Made by a program: the position numbers and the translations under genes
From: Demequina sp.
Lineage (GTDB): Bacteria; Actinomycetota; Actinomycetes; Actinomycetales; Demequinaceae
Direction: 5' to 3'
Length of the DNA: 33,022 nucleotides
NCBI GenBank assembly: GCA_030148645.1
Contig: JASBTB010000103.1
Span: 1-33,022, forward strand
Shown: in pieces, positions 19,862 through 27,233 of the stretch
Layout of the letters: every line of letters begins with the position of its first letter
Position numbering within the stretch: the stretch's first letter is position 1
The notes under the pieces: model-generated
Seen by the model: the letters and a program-made list of their open reading frames with translations, nothing else
What the model was told of the DNA's origin: nothing
The model's database searches: none

Positions 19862-20454
19862 TGTTTACCGGCATCGTTGAGTCGGTCGGCACGGTCACCT
19901 CGGTCGAGGATGGCGGAGCGACAGCGCGACTCACCATCGCCTCGCCGGGCCTCGGCGACGATCTTGTGCGTGGTGAGTCCGTCGCGGTCGATGGCGTGTG
20001 CCTCACGGTCGCCCATATCGACGCCGACACATGGGTCGCCGACGTCATGCGCATCACCGTGCAGACATCGACCTTGGCGCGCCTGACGGCGGGCTCCCGT
20101 GTCAATCTCGAGCGCGCCATGCCCGCGGCAGGCCGCCTGGGCGGTCACATCATGCAAGGCCACGTCGATGGCGTTGCCACCCTGGTTTCACGCGATTCTC
20201 AGCCACAGTGGGATGACCTCACCTTCTCGGTACCGCAGGACATGCTGCGCTACGTCGTGGCCAAGGGCTCGATCGCGCTCAATGGAGTCTCCCTGACGAT
20301 CGCGGAACTGGCCGAGGACCGGGTGACCGTGTCGCTGATTCCCACGACGCTCGCGGAGACGACGTTCGGCGATTCGGTCGTCGGCGACGAAGCGAATGTC
20401 GAGGTCGATGTCATCGCCAAATACGTGGAGCGGATGATGGGCGTTCGCTCATGA
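19861..20454 (+). CDS. ribE: Riboflavin synthase (alpha subunit)
   Basis: A 197-residue protein with two repeated lumazine-binding barrels. The N-terminal repeat opens with the family hallmark MFTGIVESVGTV and contains GVCLTV; the second repeat (from about 97) opens with GGHIMQGHVDGVATL and contains GVSLTIAEL. It converts two 6,7-dimethyl-8-ribityllumazine molecules to riboflavin and a pyrimidine that is recycled. GAAAGGAAAG just upstream is the ribosome binding site. It overlaps ribD by 1 nt and ribBA by 4 nt (ATGA). Confidence 0.96.
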   Translation: MFTGIVESVGTVTSVEDGGATARLTIASPGLGDDLVRGESVAVDGVCLTVAHIDADTWVADVMRITVQTSTLARLTAGSRVNLERAMPAAGRLGGHIMQGHVDGVATLVSRDSQPQWDDLTFSVPQDMLRYVVAKGSIALNGVSLTIAELAEDRVTVSLIPTTLAETTFGDSVVGDEANVEVDVIAKYVERMMGVRS

Positions 20455-21692
20455 GCGACCCCGCCATCGACTTGGTGGACAGGGCGATCGCCGACCTCAA
20501 GGAGGGAAGGCCGGTGCTTGTCTGCGACTCTCACGATCGCGAGGACGAGGCCGACTTCATCATGTCCGCCGAGCGGGTCACCGCCGACTGGGTCGCTTGG
20601 GGGATCCGGCACTCGAGCGGGTATCTGTGCGCCCCGATGCCGAGCTCCAAGGCTGACGATCTCAATTTGCCGTTGATGGTTCCCAACAGTCAGGACCCCC
20701 GCCGCACTGCCTACACGGTCTCAGTCGATGCCGCATCGGGCGTCAGCACCGGCATCTCCGCCGTCGACAGGCATCACACGCTTCAGGGGTTGGCTCGCGC
20801 AGACGCCGCTCCAGAGGACTTCATTCGACCCGGGCACGTCTTGCCGCTGCGTGCCGTGTCAGGCGGGGTCCTGCATCGGCCGGGGCACACCGAGGCGGCC
20901 GTTGACTTGTGTCGACTGGCTGGTCTCGAGCCGGTGGCGGCGATTGCGGAACTCGTCAATGACGACGGCACGATGATGCGTCAGGGAGATGCGTCCGCTC
21001 TGGCCAGCAAGGAGGGCCTCACCCTCATGACCATCGCCGATCTCATCCACTATCGGCGCGCCAAGAAGGACCTGCCGCTCCAGGTCGAACCGCAGCGTCA
21101 CCGCGTGCTTTTCGAGGGTGAAGCCCGACTGCCCACCGCCCACGGGGCGTTCACGGTGAAGGTCTACCGCGACGCCCGCACCGGGCACGAACACCTGGCA
21201 CTGTACAAGGAGCCGACAGGTGTCGACGCCCCCATCGTGCGCGTGCACTCCGAGTGCCTGACAGGCGATGCGTTCTCCTCCCACCGGTGCGACTGCGGGC
21301 CGCAACTTGACGCCGCGCTAGAGCGCGTTCAGCGCGAAGGCGGCGCCGTCGTGTACCTGACCGGCCACGAAGGACGCGGCATCGGCATCATCTCCAAGAT
21401 TCAGGCCTACGCCTTGCAGGACGCGGGCCGGGACACGGTCGACGCGAACGTCGAATTGGGATTGCCCGTCGATCGTCGCGAGTACGGTGCGGCGGCCGCG
21501 ATCTTGGAGGACCTGGGGCTGCGACGGGTGCGGCTGTTGACCAACAACCCTGCCAAGGTGGAGGGTCTGCGCGCCTCCGGTATCGATGTCGCCGAACGGG
21601 TGCCCCACCACGTCGGCGATCATCCGGAGAACAGAGCGTACCGGCGCACTAAGGTGGAACGTATGGGACACCTCATGGGAGACACTGCATGA
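20451..21692 (+). CDS. ribBA: Bifunctional 3,4-dihydroxy-2-butanone 4-phosphate synthase / GTP cyclohydrolase II
   Basis: A 413-residue fusion supplying both branches of riboflavin synthesis. The N-terminal synthase half (about 1-200) has [23 protein letters not shown] and RPGHVLPL and uses ribulose 5-phosphate. The C-terminal cyclohydrolase II half (about 205-413) has [18 protein letters not shown], which holds the three zinc cysteines, then [25 protein letters not shown] and LLTNNPAKV. Both active sites look complete. The gene overlaps ribE and ribH by 4 nt each. Confidence 0.96.
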   Translation: MSDPAIDLVDRAIADLKEGRPVLVCDSHDREDEADFIMSAERVTADWVAWGIRHSSGYLCAPMPSSKADDLNLPLMVPNSQDPRRTAYTVSVDAASGVSTGISAVDRHHTLQGLARADAAPEDFIRPGHVLPLRAVSGGVLHRPGHTEAAVDLCRLAGLEPVAAIAELVNDDGTMMRQGDASALASKEGLTLMTIADLIHYRRAKKDLPLQVEPQRHRVLFEGEARLPTAHGAFTVKVYRDARTGHEHLALYKEPTGVDAPIVRVHSECLTGDAFSSHRCDCGPQLDAALERVQREGGAVVYLTGHEGRGIGIISKIQAYALQDAGRDTVDANVELGLPVDRREYGAAAAILEDLGLRRVRLLTNNPAKVEGLRASGIDVAERVPHHVGDHPENRAYRRTKVERMGHLMGDTA

Positions 21693-22159
21693 GCGGGCAC
21701 GGCGCACCCAGCATGAGCGTCGATGGCGCAGGCAAGACGGTCGACATCGTCGCCTCCCTGTGGCATTCCGAGGTGATGGATGGTCTCGTCGCGGGCGCGC
21801 TACGCGCGGTCGAGGCGGCAGGGGCGACGGCCCGCGTGCTGCGGGTGCCCGGCGCCTTTGAACTGCCCGTTGTCGCCGAGAAACTTGCCCGTAGCGGCTC
21901 CGAAGCCATCGTCTGCCTCGGCGTGGTGGTGCGGGGTGACACGCCGCACTTTGACTACGTGTGCGATGCCGTCACCCGCGGGCTGACGGACGTGGCCCGC
22001 ACTCATGCGGTCGCCGTCGGATTCGGCGTGTTGACGACAGACAACGACGCGCAGGCTCTTGCTCGGGCGGGCCTGGAATCATCGCGCGAAGACAAGGGCG
22101 CCGAGGCCGTCGAGGCGGCTCTGGCCACCGCCGCCGTCCTGGCCTCGATCGCGCTGTAG
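21689..22159 (+). CDS. ribH: 6,7-dimethyl-8-ribityllumazine synthase
   Basis: A 156-residue enzyme that condenses the RibD pathway product (after dephosphorylation) with dihydroxybutanone phosphate. Motifs are [15 protein letters not shown] near the N-terminus, [26 protein letters not shown] with the catalytic His, and [17 protein letters not shown]. The ATG at 21689 overlaps ribBA by 4 nt; an in-frame ATG at 21713 would give a protein eight residues shorter. It ends the riboflavin run; hisE has its own start signal 70 nt downstream. Confidence 0.95.
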   Translation: MSGHGAPSMSVDGAGKTVDIVASLWHSEVMDGLVAGALRAVEAAGATARVLRVPGAFELPVVAEKLARSGSEAIVCLGVVVRGDTPHFDYVCDAVTRGLTDVARTHAVAVGFGVLTTDNDAQALARAGLESSREDKGAEAVEAALATAAVLASIAL

Positions 22160-22229
22160 GCCGCCGCACCGGGGTGTAGATGCCAGCGCGAGAGATCCCT
22201 TCCGTGGTCGCGCGGCACGTCAGTCCTAC

Positions 22230-22235
22230 TAGGCT
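22230..22235 (+). promoter_or_regulatory. -10 box for leaderless hisE transcript
   Basis: TAGGCT ends 6 nt before GTG 22242 (tgccgc between). No Shine-Dalgarno is present, so hisE-hisG mRNA probably starts at the G of the start codon. Confidence 0.55.
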
Positions 22236-22241
22236 TGCCGC

Positions 22242-22505
22242 GTGACCTCCTTCAACGAACTCTTCGACACCCTTTCCGCACGTGCAGTGCAACGACCCGA
22301 CGGCTCGGGCACCGTGGCCCTCCTGGATGGGGGAGTGCACGCCATCGGCAAGAAGTTGGTGGAGGAGGCCGCCGAGTCCTGGATGGCCGCCGAGTTCCAG
22401 TCCGACGCTGAGACGGCACAGGAGATCTCGCAACTGCTCTACCATGCGCAGGTCATGATGATCGCCAAGGGTTTGACCATCGCCGACATCGAGAAATACC
22501 TGTAG
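22242..22505 (+). CDS. hisE: Phosphoribosyl-ATP pyrophosphatase
   Basis: An 87-residue all-helical MazG-like enzyme that hydrolyses phosphoribosyl-ATP to phosphoribosyl-AMP, the second step of histidine synthesis. [11 protein letters not shown] opens the protein; [15 protein letters not shown] carries the EExxE metal motif, and [17 protein letters not shown] completes the site. Start GTG 22242 gives the expected length. A ribosome binding site for hisG (aggagg) overlaps its stop codon. HisE is a separate protein here, not fused to HisI. Confidence 0.95.
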   Translation: MTSFNELFDTLSARAVQRPDGSGTVALLDGGVHAIGKKLVEEAAESWMAAEFQSDAETAQEISQLLYHAQVMMIAKGLTIADIEKYL

Positions 22506-22514
22506 GAGGCGGCC

Positions 22515-23357
22515 ATGCTACGAGTTGCGGTGCCCAACAAGGGTTCCCTGTCCGAACCCGCGGTGTCACTCCTGATCGAGGCCGGCTACAAGCAGCGCCG
22601 CGACCCGCGCGAGTTGGTGCTGAAGGACGTGCGCAACGATATCGAGTTCTTCTTCCTGCGACCCCGAGACGTCGCCGTCTATGTGGGCTCCGGCACGGTC
22701 CAGGCTGGCATCACCGGTCGCGACCTACTCTTGGATTCTTCCGCCGCAGCGACGGAGGTCCTCGAACTGGGTTTTGGCGGATCGACCTTCCGCTACGCAG
22801 CCCCACCCGAACAGATCACGGCCATCTCTCAACTTGCGGGAAGGCGTGTCGCGACGTCGTACCCGCACCTGGTAGACACGCACCTGCGGTCGTTTGGCGT
22901 CGAGGCGGAGGTGGTGCGCCTTGACGGCGCGGTGGAGTCCTCCGTGCGCTTGGGGGTCGCCGACGCGGTGGCGGACGTCGTGTCCACTGGCACCACTTTG
23001 CGGGCGGCAGGGCTTGAGGTCCTTGGCGAACCGCTGCTGAAGTCAGAGGCGATCTTGGTGCGCGGCAACTCGGTCGCCGACACCGACGTTGCGGTGCTGG
23101 TCGCCCGGCTTCGTGGCGTCCTCATGGCGCGCCAGTACATCCTCTTGGACTACGACATCCCGGGGGACAGACTGGAAGAGGCAGTGCGGGTTACCCCGGG
23201 CTTCGAGGCTCCCACCGTCACGCCGTTGCACGACTCCCAGTGGCAGGCGGTCAGGGTGATGGTGCCCCGCGTCGAAATGAACCATGTGATGGACGCGCTC
23301 TACGCTGTCGGTGCGCGCGCGATACTCGCGACGGAGTTGTTGGCGGCACGGGTATAA
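22515..23357 (+). CDS. hisG: ATP phosphoribosyltransferase (long form)
   Basis: A 280-residue enzyme catalysing the first and feedback-controlled step of histidine synthesis, from ATP and PRPP. It starts MLRVAVPNKGSLSEPAVSLL. The PRPP loop is in DVVSTGTTLRAAGLEV (about 154-169). The C-terminal about 75 residues (DYDIPGDRLEEAV to the end) form the histidine-binding ACT-like domain of the long form, so no HisZ is needed. Aggagg 6-9 nt upstream serves the ATG. The remaining his genes are not in the window. pafB starts at the base after the TAA. Confidence 0.95.
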   Translation: MLRVAVPNKGSLSEPAVSLLIEAGYKQRRDPRELVLKDVRNDIEFFFLRPRDVAVYVGSGTVQAGITGRDLLLDSSAAATEVLELGFGGSTFRYAAPPEQITAISQLAGRRVATSYPHLVDTHLRSFGVEAEVVRLDGAVESSVRLGVADAVADVVSTGTTLRAAGLEVLGEPLLKSEAILVRGNSVADTDVAVLVARLRGVLMARQYILLDYDIPGDRLEEAVRVTPGFEAPTVTPLHDSQWQAVRVMVPRVEMNHVMDALYAVGARAILATELLAARV

Positions 23358-24371
23358 ATGACGATCGATCCGGCCGAGCGCCTGCTCAACCTGATCATCG
23401 CCCTGACACACGCCAGGGTGCGCATGACGCGCGCCCAAATTCGCGCCACCGTCGTGGGCTACGAACCCGCCGACGCGCACCTGGCGCCGGACGACGTGCG
23501 GCGTCGCGAAGCAGCCTTCGAACGAATGTTCGAACGCGACAAGGAGGAACTTCGCCGCATGGGAATCCCGCTGCGCACCGTGCTGGATCCCACGCACGGC
23601 GACGCGATCGGCTACAAGATCGACGCGTCCGACGCGGCAATGCCCGGCATCGCCTTCACGTCTGCGGAGGCTGCGGCGCTCGCGCTTGCTGCGGAATACT
23701 GGCAGGGCGCGACGCTAGGGCCCGACGCTCACCAAGGGCTCACGAAGATAGCCTCGACCTCCTCGGCCGCGCCCCGCACACCGCTGACTTTGGGTGCGCG
23801 GGCGTCGTCGACGTCCGACGCGACGGCCACCCTCGTCGACGCCCGTGCCCGTCGTCTGGCCGTCGCCTTCGACTACACATCGGCGAGCGCGGGACTCAGC
23901 AGGCGCACAGTGGAGCCCTGGCAGATCATCTTGCGCGCTGGTGCGGAGTACCTGTATGCCTTCGATCGTGACAGGGGCGAGCCGCGCACGTTCCGTCTGG
24001 GTCGCATCCACGGCAGCGTCACGACCGTCGGAAAAGAAGGTGCGTACACGATACCCCGACCGCTACCCAAACCGTCGTGGGGCGATACCGGGGCGGTGCA
24101 CCACGCCGTGGTGGGCCTGCGGCCCGAGGCTGGCCACGCGATTCGGCGTCGGGGCAGGGCGCTGGGAACGGAAGGCGACTGGGACCTGGTCGAGGTCCAG
24201 TACCGGCACGCCGACGCCATCAAGGATGAGGTACTCGCTCTGGCCGGACGGGCCCGGGTGATGGAGCCCGCATTGATCGCGCAGCAAGTCGAGCGCGAGG
24301 CCGCGGCCGCGCTACGCGTCGGCGAAGTCCCGATTGACGCTGAGTCGGCCGGGGGTGGGGACCGTGGCTGA
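23358..24371 (+). CDS. pafB: WYL-domain transcriptional regulator PafB
   Basis: A 337-residue regulator. The N-terminal winged helix-turn-helix (about 1-75) begins MTIDPAERLLNLIIAL and has the FERDKEELRRMGIPL helix typical of PafB. The middle WYL domain (about 160-230) includes RTVEPWQIILRAGAEYLYAFDRDRGEPRTFRLGRI in pieces: the arginine-rich DRGEPRTFRLGRI end is clear. PafB and PafC act together as PafBC, the activator of the SOS-independent DNA-damage response in mycobacteria, where WYL domains bind single-stranded DNA or nucleic acid signals. The start directly follows the hisG stop with no visible Shine-Dalgarno, suggesting translational coupling. It overlaps pafC by 8 nt. Confidence 0.9.
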   Translation: MTIDPAERLLNLIIALTHARVRMTRAQIRATVVGYEPADAHLAPDDVRRREAAFERMFERDKEELRRMGIPLRTVLDPTHGDAIGYKIDASDAAMPGIAFTSAEAAALALAAEYWQGATLGPDAHQGLTKIASTSSAAPRTPLTLGARASSTSDATATLVDARARRLAVAFDYTSASAGLSRRTVEPWQIILRAGAEYLYAFDRDRGEPRTFRLGRIHGSVTTVGKEGAYTIPRPLPKPSWGDTGAVHHAVVGLRPEAGHAIRRRGRALGTEGDWDLVEVQYRHADAIKDEVLALAGRARVMEPALIAQQVEREAAAALRVGEVPIDAESAGGGDRG

Positions 24372-25281
24372 ACGCACCGCGCCCCGGGTGACGCGCCTGC
24401 TCGGTCTTGTGACGTACCTCGAGCGTGCGGGCGAGGCGAGTATTGAGGAGTTGGCCGAGCACTTTGGGGTCACCTCAGCGCAAGTGCGCCGCGATATCGA
24501 ACTGTTGTGGGTGTCGGGAGTGCCTGGCCACGCGCCCCAAGATCTCATCGACTTCGATGCGTGGGCGTTCGACGAGGGCGTCATACGGCTGACCAACTCC
24601 CAGGGAGTCGGCCAAGTGCGGCTGTCGCCGCGCGAGGGCGTGGCCCTGATTGGCGCGTTGTCGGCCGTGGTCGCTGGGGGTGCCGCACCCCAGGCGGCAC
24701 ACACCGCTCTCGCCAAACTCGTGGACGCCGTTGCGGACAAGGACGCCGTGCGCTCGGTGACGACGGCAAGCGTCGACCCCGCCGTGGCGGCCACCTTGCG
24801 CGACGCCATCGAGTGCCGCGTTGTCGTGGAACTCGATTACGCCGACGCGAACGACAGGCGCACGTCGCGCGTGATCGAGCCCCACCGTATCGTCGTCATC
24901 GACGGCATGCCGTACGTCGAGTGTTGGTGCAGGCGGGCGGGGGACTACCGGACGTTGAGGGTGGACCGGATCATGTCCGCCTCGATGGGCACCGACGCGG
25001 TTACCGCTCCCGCAAGCGAGACTCCAGGATTCTCACTCGTTCCCAAGTTTGAGGCCGTTGTCGCGGCCGATGCCCCTGCCCGATGGCTACTCGAGTCGTT
25101 CCCTGGGGTGCAACTCGAGGAAGGCGACGGCGTGGTGACGGCTCGGTTTGGAGTGGCGGATGTATCGGCGGTAGCGGGGCAACTCCTGACTATTGGCACG
25201 GCGCTCAGGTCTGTCGGTCCACCGCCGCTCGCACGTGAACTCGCGCGTCAGGCACGGGCCGTCTTGGCTGCGCAGGCATAG
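24364..25281 (+). CDS. pafC: WYL-domain transcriptional regulator PafC
   Basis: A 305-residue partner of PafB. The helix-turn-helix lies at about 5-55 (TRLLGLVTYLERAGEASIEELAEHFGVTSAQVRRDIELL, seen in overlapping parts). The WYL domain (about 145-215) has VVELDYADANDRR, RVIEPHRIVVIDGMPYVECWC and DYRTLRVDRI. A further C-terminal domain (about 220-305) is typical of PafC. I chose GTG 24364 with ggtgggg just upstream; GTG 24355 is an in-frame alternative. It ends at the -10 box of tatA. Confidence 0.9.
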   Translation: MAERTAPRVTRLLGLVTYLERAGEASIEELAEHFGVTSAQVRRDIELLWVSGVPGHAPQDLIDFDAWAFDEGVIRLTNSQGVGQVRLSPREGVALIGALSAVVAGGAAPQAAHTALAKLVDAVADKDAVRSVTTASVDPAVAATLRDAIECRVVVELDYADANDRRTSRVIEPHRIVVIDGMPYVECWCRRAGDYRTLRVDRIMSASMGTDAVTAPASETPGFSLVPKFEAVVAADAPARWLLESFPGVQLEEGDGVVTARFGVADVSAVAGQLLTIGTALRSVGPPPLARELARQARAVLAAQA

Positions 25282-25284
25282 ACT
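25279..25284 (+). promoter_or_regulatory. Putative -10 box of tatA
   Basis: TAGACT overlaps the pafC stop codon. A start near 25291 gives a leader of about 26 nt with the Shine-Dalgarno gaagga. No -35 box recognised. Confidence 0.4.
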
Positions 25285-25316
25285 GGTGGCCATCCGAGTC
25301 TGAGAAGGAAGAATTC

Positions 25317-25541
25317 ATGGGTTTTCGGTATTGGCCGCACATTCTGGTGCTGGCGATCATTGCGCTGGTGATCTTCGGCGGCCCCAAACTTCCGGACTTC
25401 GCCCGCAACCTTGGCAAGACACTGCGCATCCTCAAAGATGAGGCCAAGTCGTTGACGTCCGACGACGAGTCCAAGGACGACCAGGAAGCGAACGAGGACT
25501 CGGGCAAGCCCGCCACCAAGGATGAGACGAACGACAAGTAG
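25317..25541 (+). CDS. tatA: Sec-independent protein translocase TatA
   Basis: A 74-residue protein with one N-terminal membrane helix (about 5-20, WPHILVLAIIALVIF), the hinge FGGPKLPD, and an amphipathic helix (FARNLGKTLRILKDEAKSL). The tail (about 45-74) is highly charged. It forms the pore for folded twin-arginine substrates with TatC. The ATG has gaagga upstream. The family TatA/TatE is preferred over TatB because of its short length and FGxxKLP hinge. No tatB is seen here, as in many Actinobacteria where tatA-tatC stand together. Confidence 0.92.
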   Translation: MGFRYWPHILVLAIIALVIFGGPKLPDFARNLGKTLRILKDEAKSLTSDDESKDDQEANEDSGKPATKDETNDK

Positions 25542-26298
25542 GAGGGCGCCGCGCACTCCCGACGCACGCATGCCCATACGCGACCACCTGGTCGAATTGC
25601 GCCGCCGCATCGTCCATTCCGTCATCGGCATCGTCGTGGCGGCGATCGGGGGTTGGCTTGTCTTCGAACCCGTATTCGACGTCCTGCTCAGGCCCTTGAC
25701 CGACATCGCGGCGCGCGACGACGCGATCGTGTCTGTCAACTTCGCCGGACTCGCGACGGCGCTCGACATGCGCTTCAAGGTCGCATTGTTTCTGGGGCTC
25801 ATCATGAGCTCGCCATGGTGGTTGTACCAGGTATGGGCCTACGTCGCACCCGGACTGACTGGCAAGGAACGGCGCTACACCGTCGGATTCTTGGCCGCCG
25901 CGATTCCGTTGTTCTTGACCGGTATCGGTGTCGCGTGGATCGTGTTCCCGCATGCTGTGACAATCCTCACCGACTTCCGCCCGAGTGGAACGCAACAGTT
26001 GCTCGACGCGGAGCTCTATCTCACGTTCACGATGCGGTTGTTGGTGGCTTTTGGGCTCGCCTTTGTCTTTCCCGTGGTCATGGTGGCGCTCACGTGGGTG
26101 GGCATCGTGCCGTGGCGGACCTGGCTCAAGACCTGGCGGTGGGCGGTGATCGTGATCTTCACCTTCGCCGCCGCGATGACGCCTACGCCGGACGCGATCA
26201 CGATGATCGTGATGGCCATTCCGATGGTTGCCCTGTACTTTGGCGCCATTGGCATCGGCGCCCTGAAGGCGCGAAAGCCTGCGAAGGTCCGCGAGTGA
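25522..26298 (+). CDS. tatC: Sec-independent protein translocase TatC
   Basis: A 258-residue six-helix membrane protein that recognises twin-arginine signal peptides. The conserved N-terminal segment MPIRDHLVELRRRIVHS carries the key Glu, and helices such as FLAAAIPLFLTGIGVAWIVF and LLVAFGLAFVFPVVMVAL follow. The start is uncertain. ATG 25522 overlaps tatA by 20 nt and gives the extension RAPRTPDAR before MPIRDHL, which resembles the NPDAxM stretch of other actinobacterial TatC proteins. ATG 25570 would remove 16 residues but sits 24 nt from the aggagg at 25540-25545. I prefer 25522. The stop overlaps the next gene (GTGA). Confidence 0.88.
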   Translation: MRRTTSRRAPRTPDARMPIRDHLVELRRRIVHSVIGIVVAAIGGWLVFEPVFDVLLRPLTDIAARDDAIVSVNFAGLATALDMRFKVALFLGLIMSSPWWLYQVWAYVAPGLTGKERRYTVGFLAAAIPLFLTGIGVAWIVFPHAVTILTDFRPSGTQQLLDAELYLTFTMRLLVAFGLAFVFPVVMVALTWVGIVPWRTWLKTWRWAVIVIFTFAAAMTPTPDAITMIVMAIPMVALYFGAIGIGALKARKPAKVRE

Positions 26299-27224
26299 GC
26301 AGGGTAGGAGTCATCACCAACCCCACGTCGGGATCGGGCCGGGGGCGCGCGTGCGGCCACGAGACACTCGCGTTGCTCGCCGCCAAGGGCCATCAGATCA
26401 ATGATCTCTCGCGCGGATCCTGGCCAGCCTCCTACGAGGCCGGCATGAAGGCCAGACGCCACCTCGATGCCCTCGTGGTGGTGGGCGGAGACGGCATGGT
26501 TCACCTGGGAATCCAAATCTGCGCCGAGAAGAGCCTTCCCCTTGGCATCGTGGCCGCCGGGTCGGGAAACGATGTCGCCATAGCGCTTGACCTGCCGATT
26601 CACCGCATCCGTGACGCGGTGGAGCGCATCGAGCGAGGGCTGCGAGGCGAGGTCGCCACGGTGGATCTTGGCAAACTGTCGGGTAAGCGCGTGGAACTAC
26701 CGGCCGCGCCCCGGTACTTCGCGGCCGTCCTGTCGGCAGGTATCGATGCGGCGATTGCCGCGTACGCACGCAGACTCACCTACCCGCGAGGTCCCCTGAA
26801 GTACACACTGGCAACTATGCGCGAACTGCCGCGCTACAGCCCGTACGGGGTGACGGTCACGGTGGACGACGCCAGATGGTCCCAGCAATGCACGCTGGTG
26901 GCTGTCGCGAATGCCCCTGTGTTTGGGGGCGGACTGCGGATCTCGCCCACATCGTCGGTGACGGACGGCCTGCTGGAATGTGTGATCACGGAGCCGCTGA
27001 CGCGCCGGGACATCGTGCGGATCTTTCCCAAACTCTACGACGGCTCCCACATCGACGATCCTCGAGTGCGGGTGCTGCAGGCGCACAAGGTCACCATCTG
27101 CCAAGCCCCTGACGGCGCGCCGATGCCACCGGCGTTTGCCGACGGAGAGCTGGTGGGAGGGGAACCGCTGACCATCGAGGTAGTGCAGGGTGCGCTGCAC
27201 GTCTTGGGGGCGCGTCCGCGTTAG
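26295..27224 (+). CDS. Diacylglycerol kinase family lipid kinase (YegS/DgkB-like)
   Basis: A 309-residue protein. The kinase domain opens with VITNPTSGSGRGRA (about 6-19); the nucleotide motif reads VGGDGMVH at 63-70, with GGDGM in place of the more common GGDGT, and AAGSGNDVA follows at 87-95. The C-terminal beta-domain (about 130-309) includes FGGGLRISPTSSVTDGLLE and ends with FADGELVGGEPLTIEV. Enzymes of this type phosphorylate diacylglycerol or related lipids at the membrane. The exact lipid is unknown, hence no gene symbol. The GTG start overlaps the tatC stop by 4 nt. Confidence 0.87.
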   Translation: MSRVGVITNPTSGSGRGRACGHETLALLAAKGHQINDLSRGSWPASYEAGMKARRHLDALVVVGGDGMVHLGIQICAEKSLPLGIVAAGSGNDVAIALDLPIHRIRDAVERIERGLRGEVATVDLGKLSGKRVELPAAPRYFAAVLSAGIDAAIAAYARRLTYPRGPLKYTLATMRELPRYSPYGVTVTVDDARWSQQCTLVAVANAPVFGGGLRISPTSSVTDGLLECVITEPLTRRDIVRIFPKLYDGSHIDDPRVRVLQAHKVTICQAPDGAPMPPAFADGELVGGEPLTIEVVQGALHVLGARPR

Positions 27225-27227
27225 ATT
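27222..27227 (+). promoter_or_regulatory. -10 box for leaderless helY transcript
   Basis: TAGATT includes the TAG stop of the lipid kinase gene and ends 6 nt before GTG 27234. No Shine-Dalgarno stands before this GTG. Confidence 0.55.
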
Positions 27228-27233
27228 GACGAG

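Noticed and set aside
26484-26505. GGDGM in place of GGDGT as a sign of an inactive lipid kinase
   Set aside because: The variant with Met is, to my knowledge, frequent among actinobacterial members, and the rest of the site is intact.
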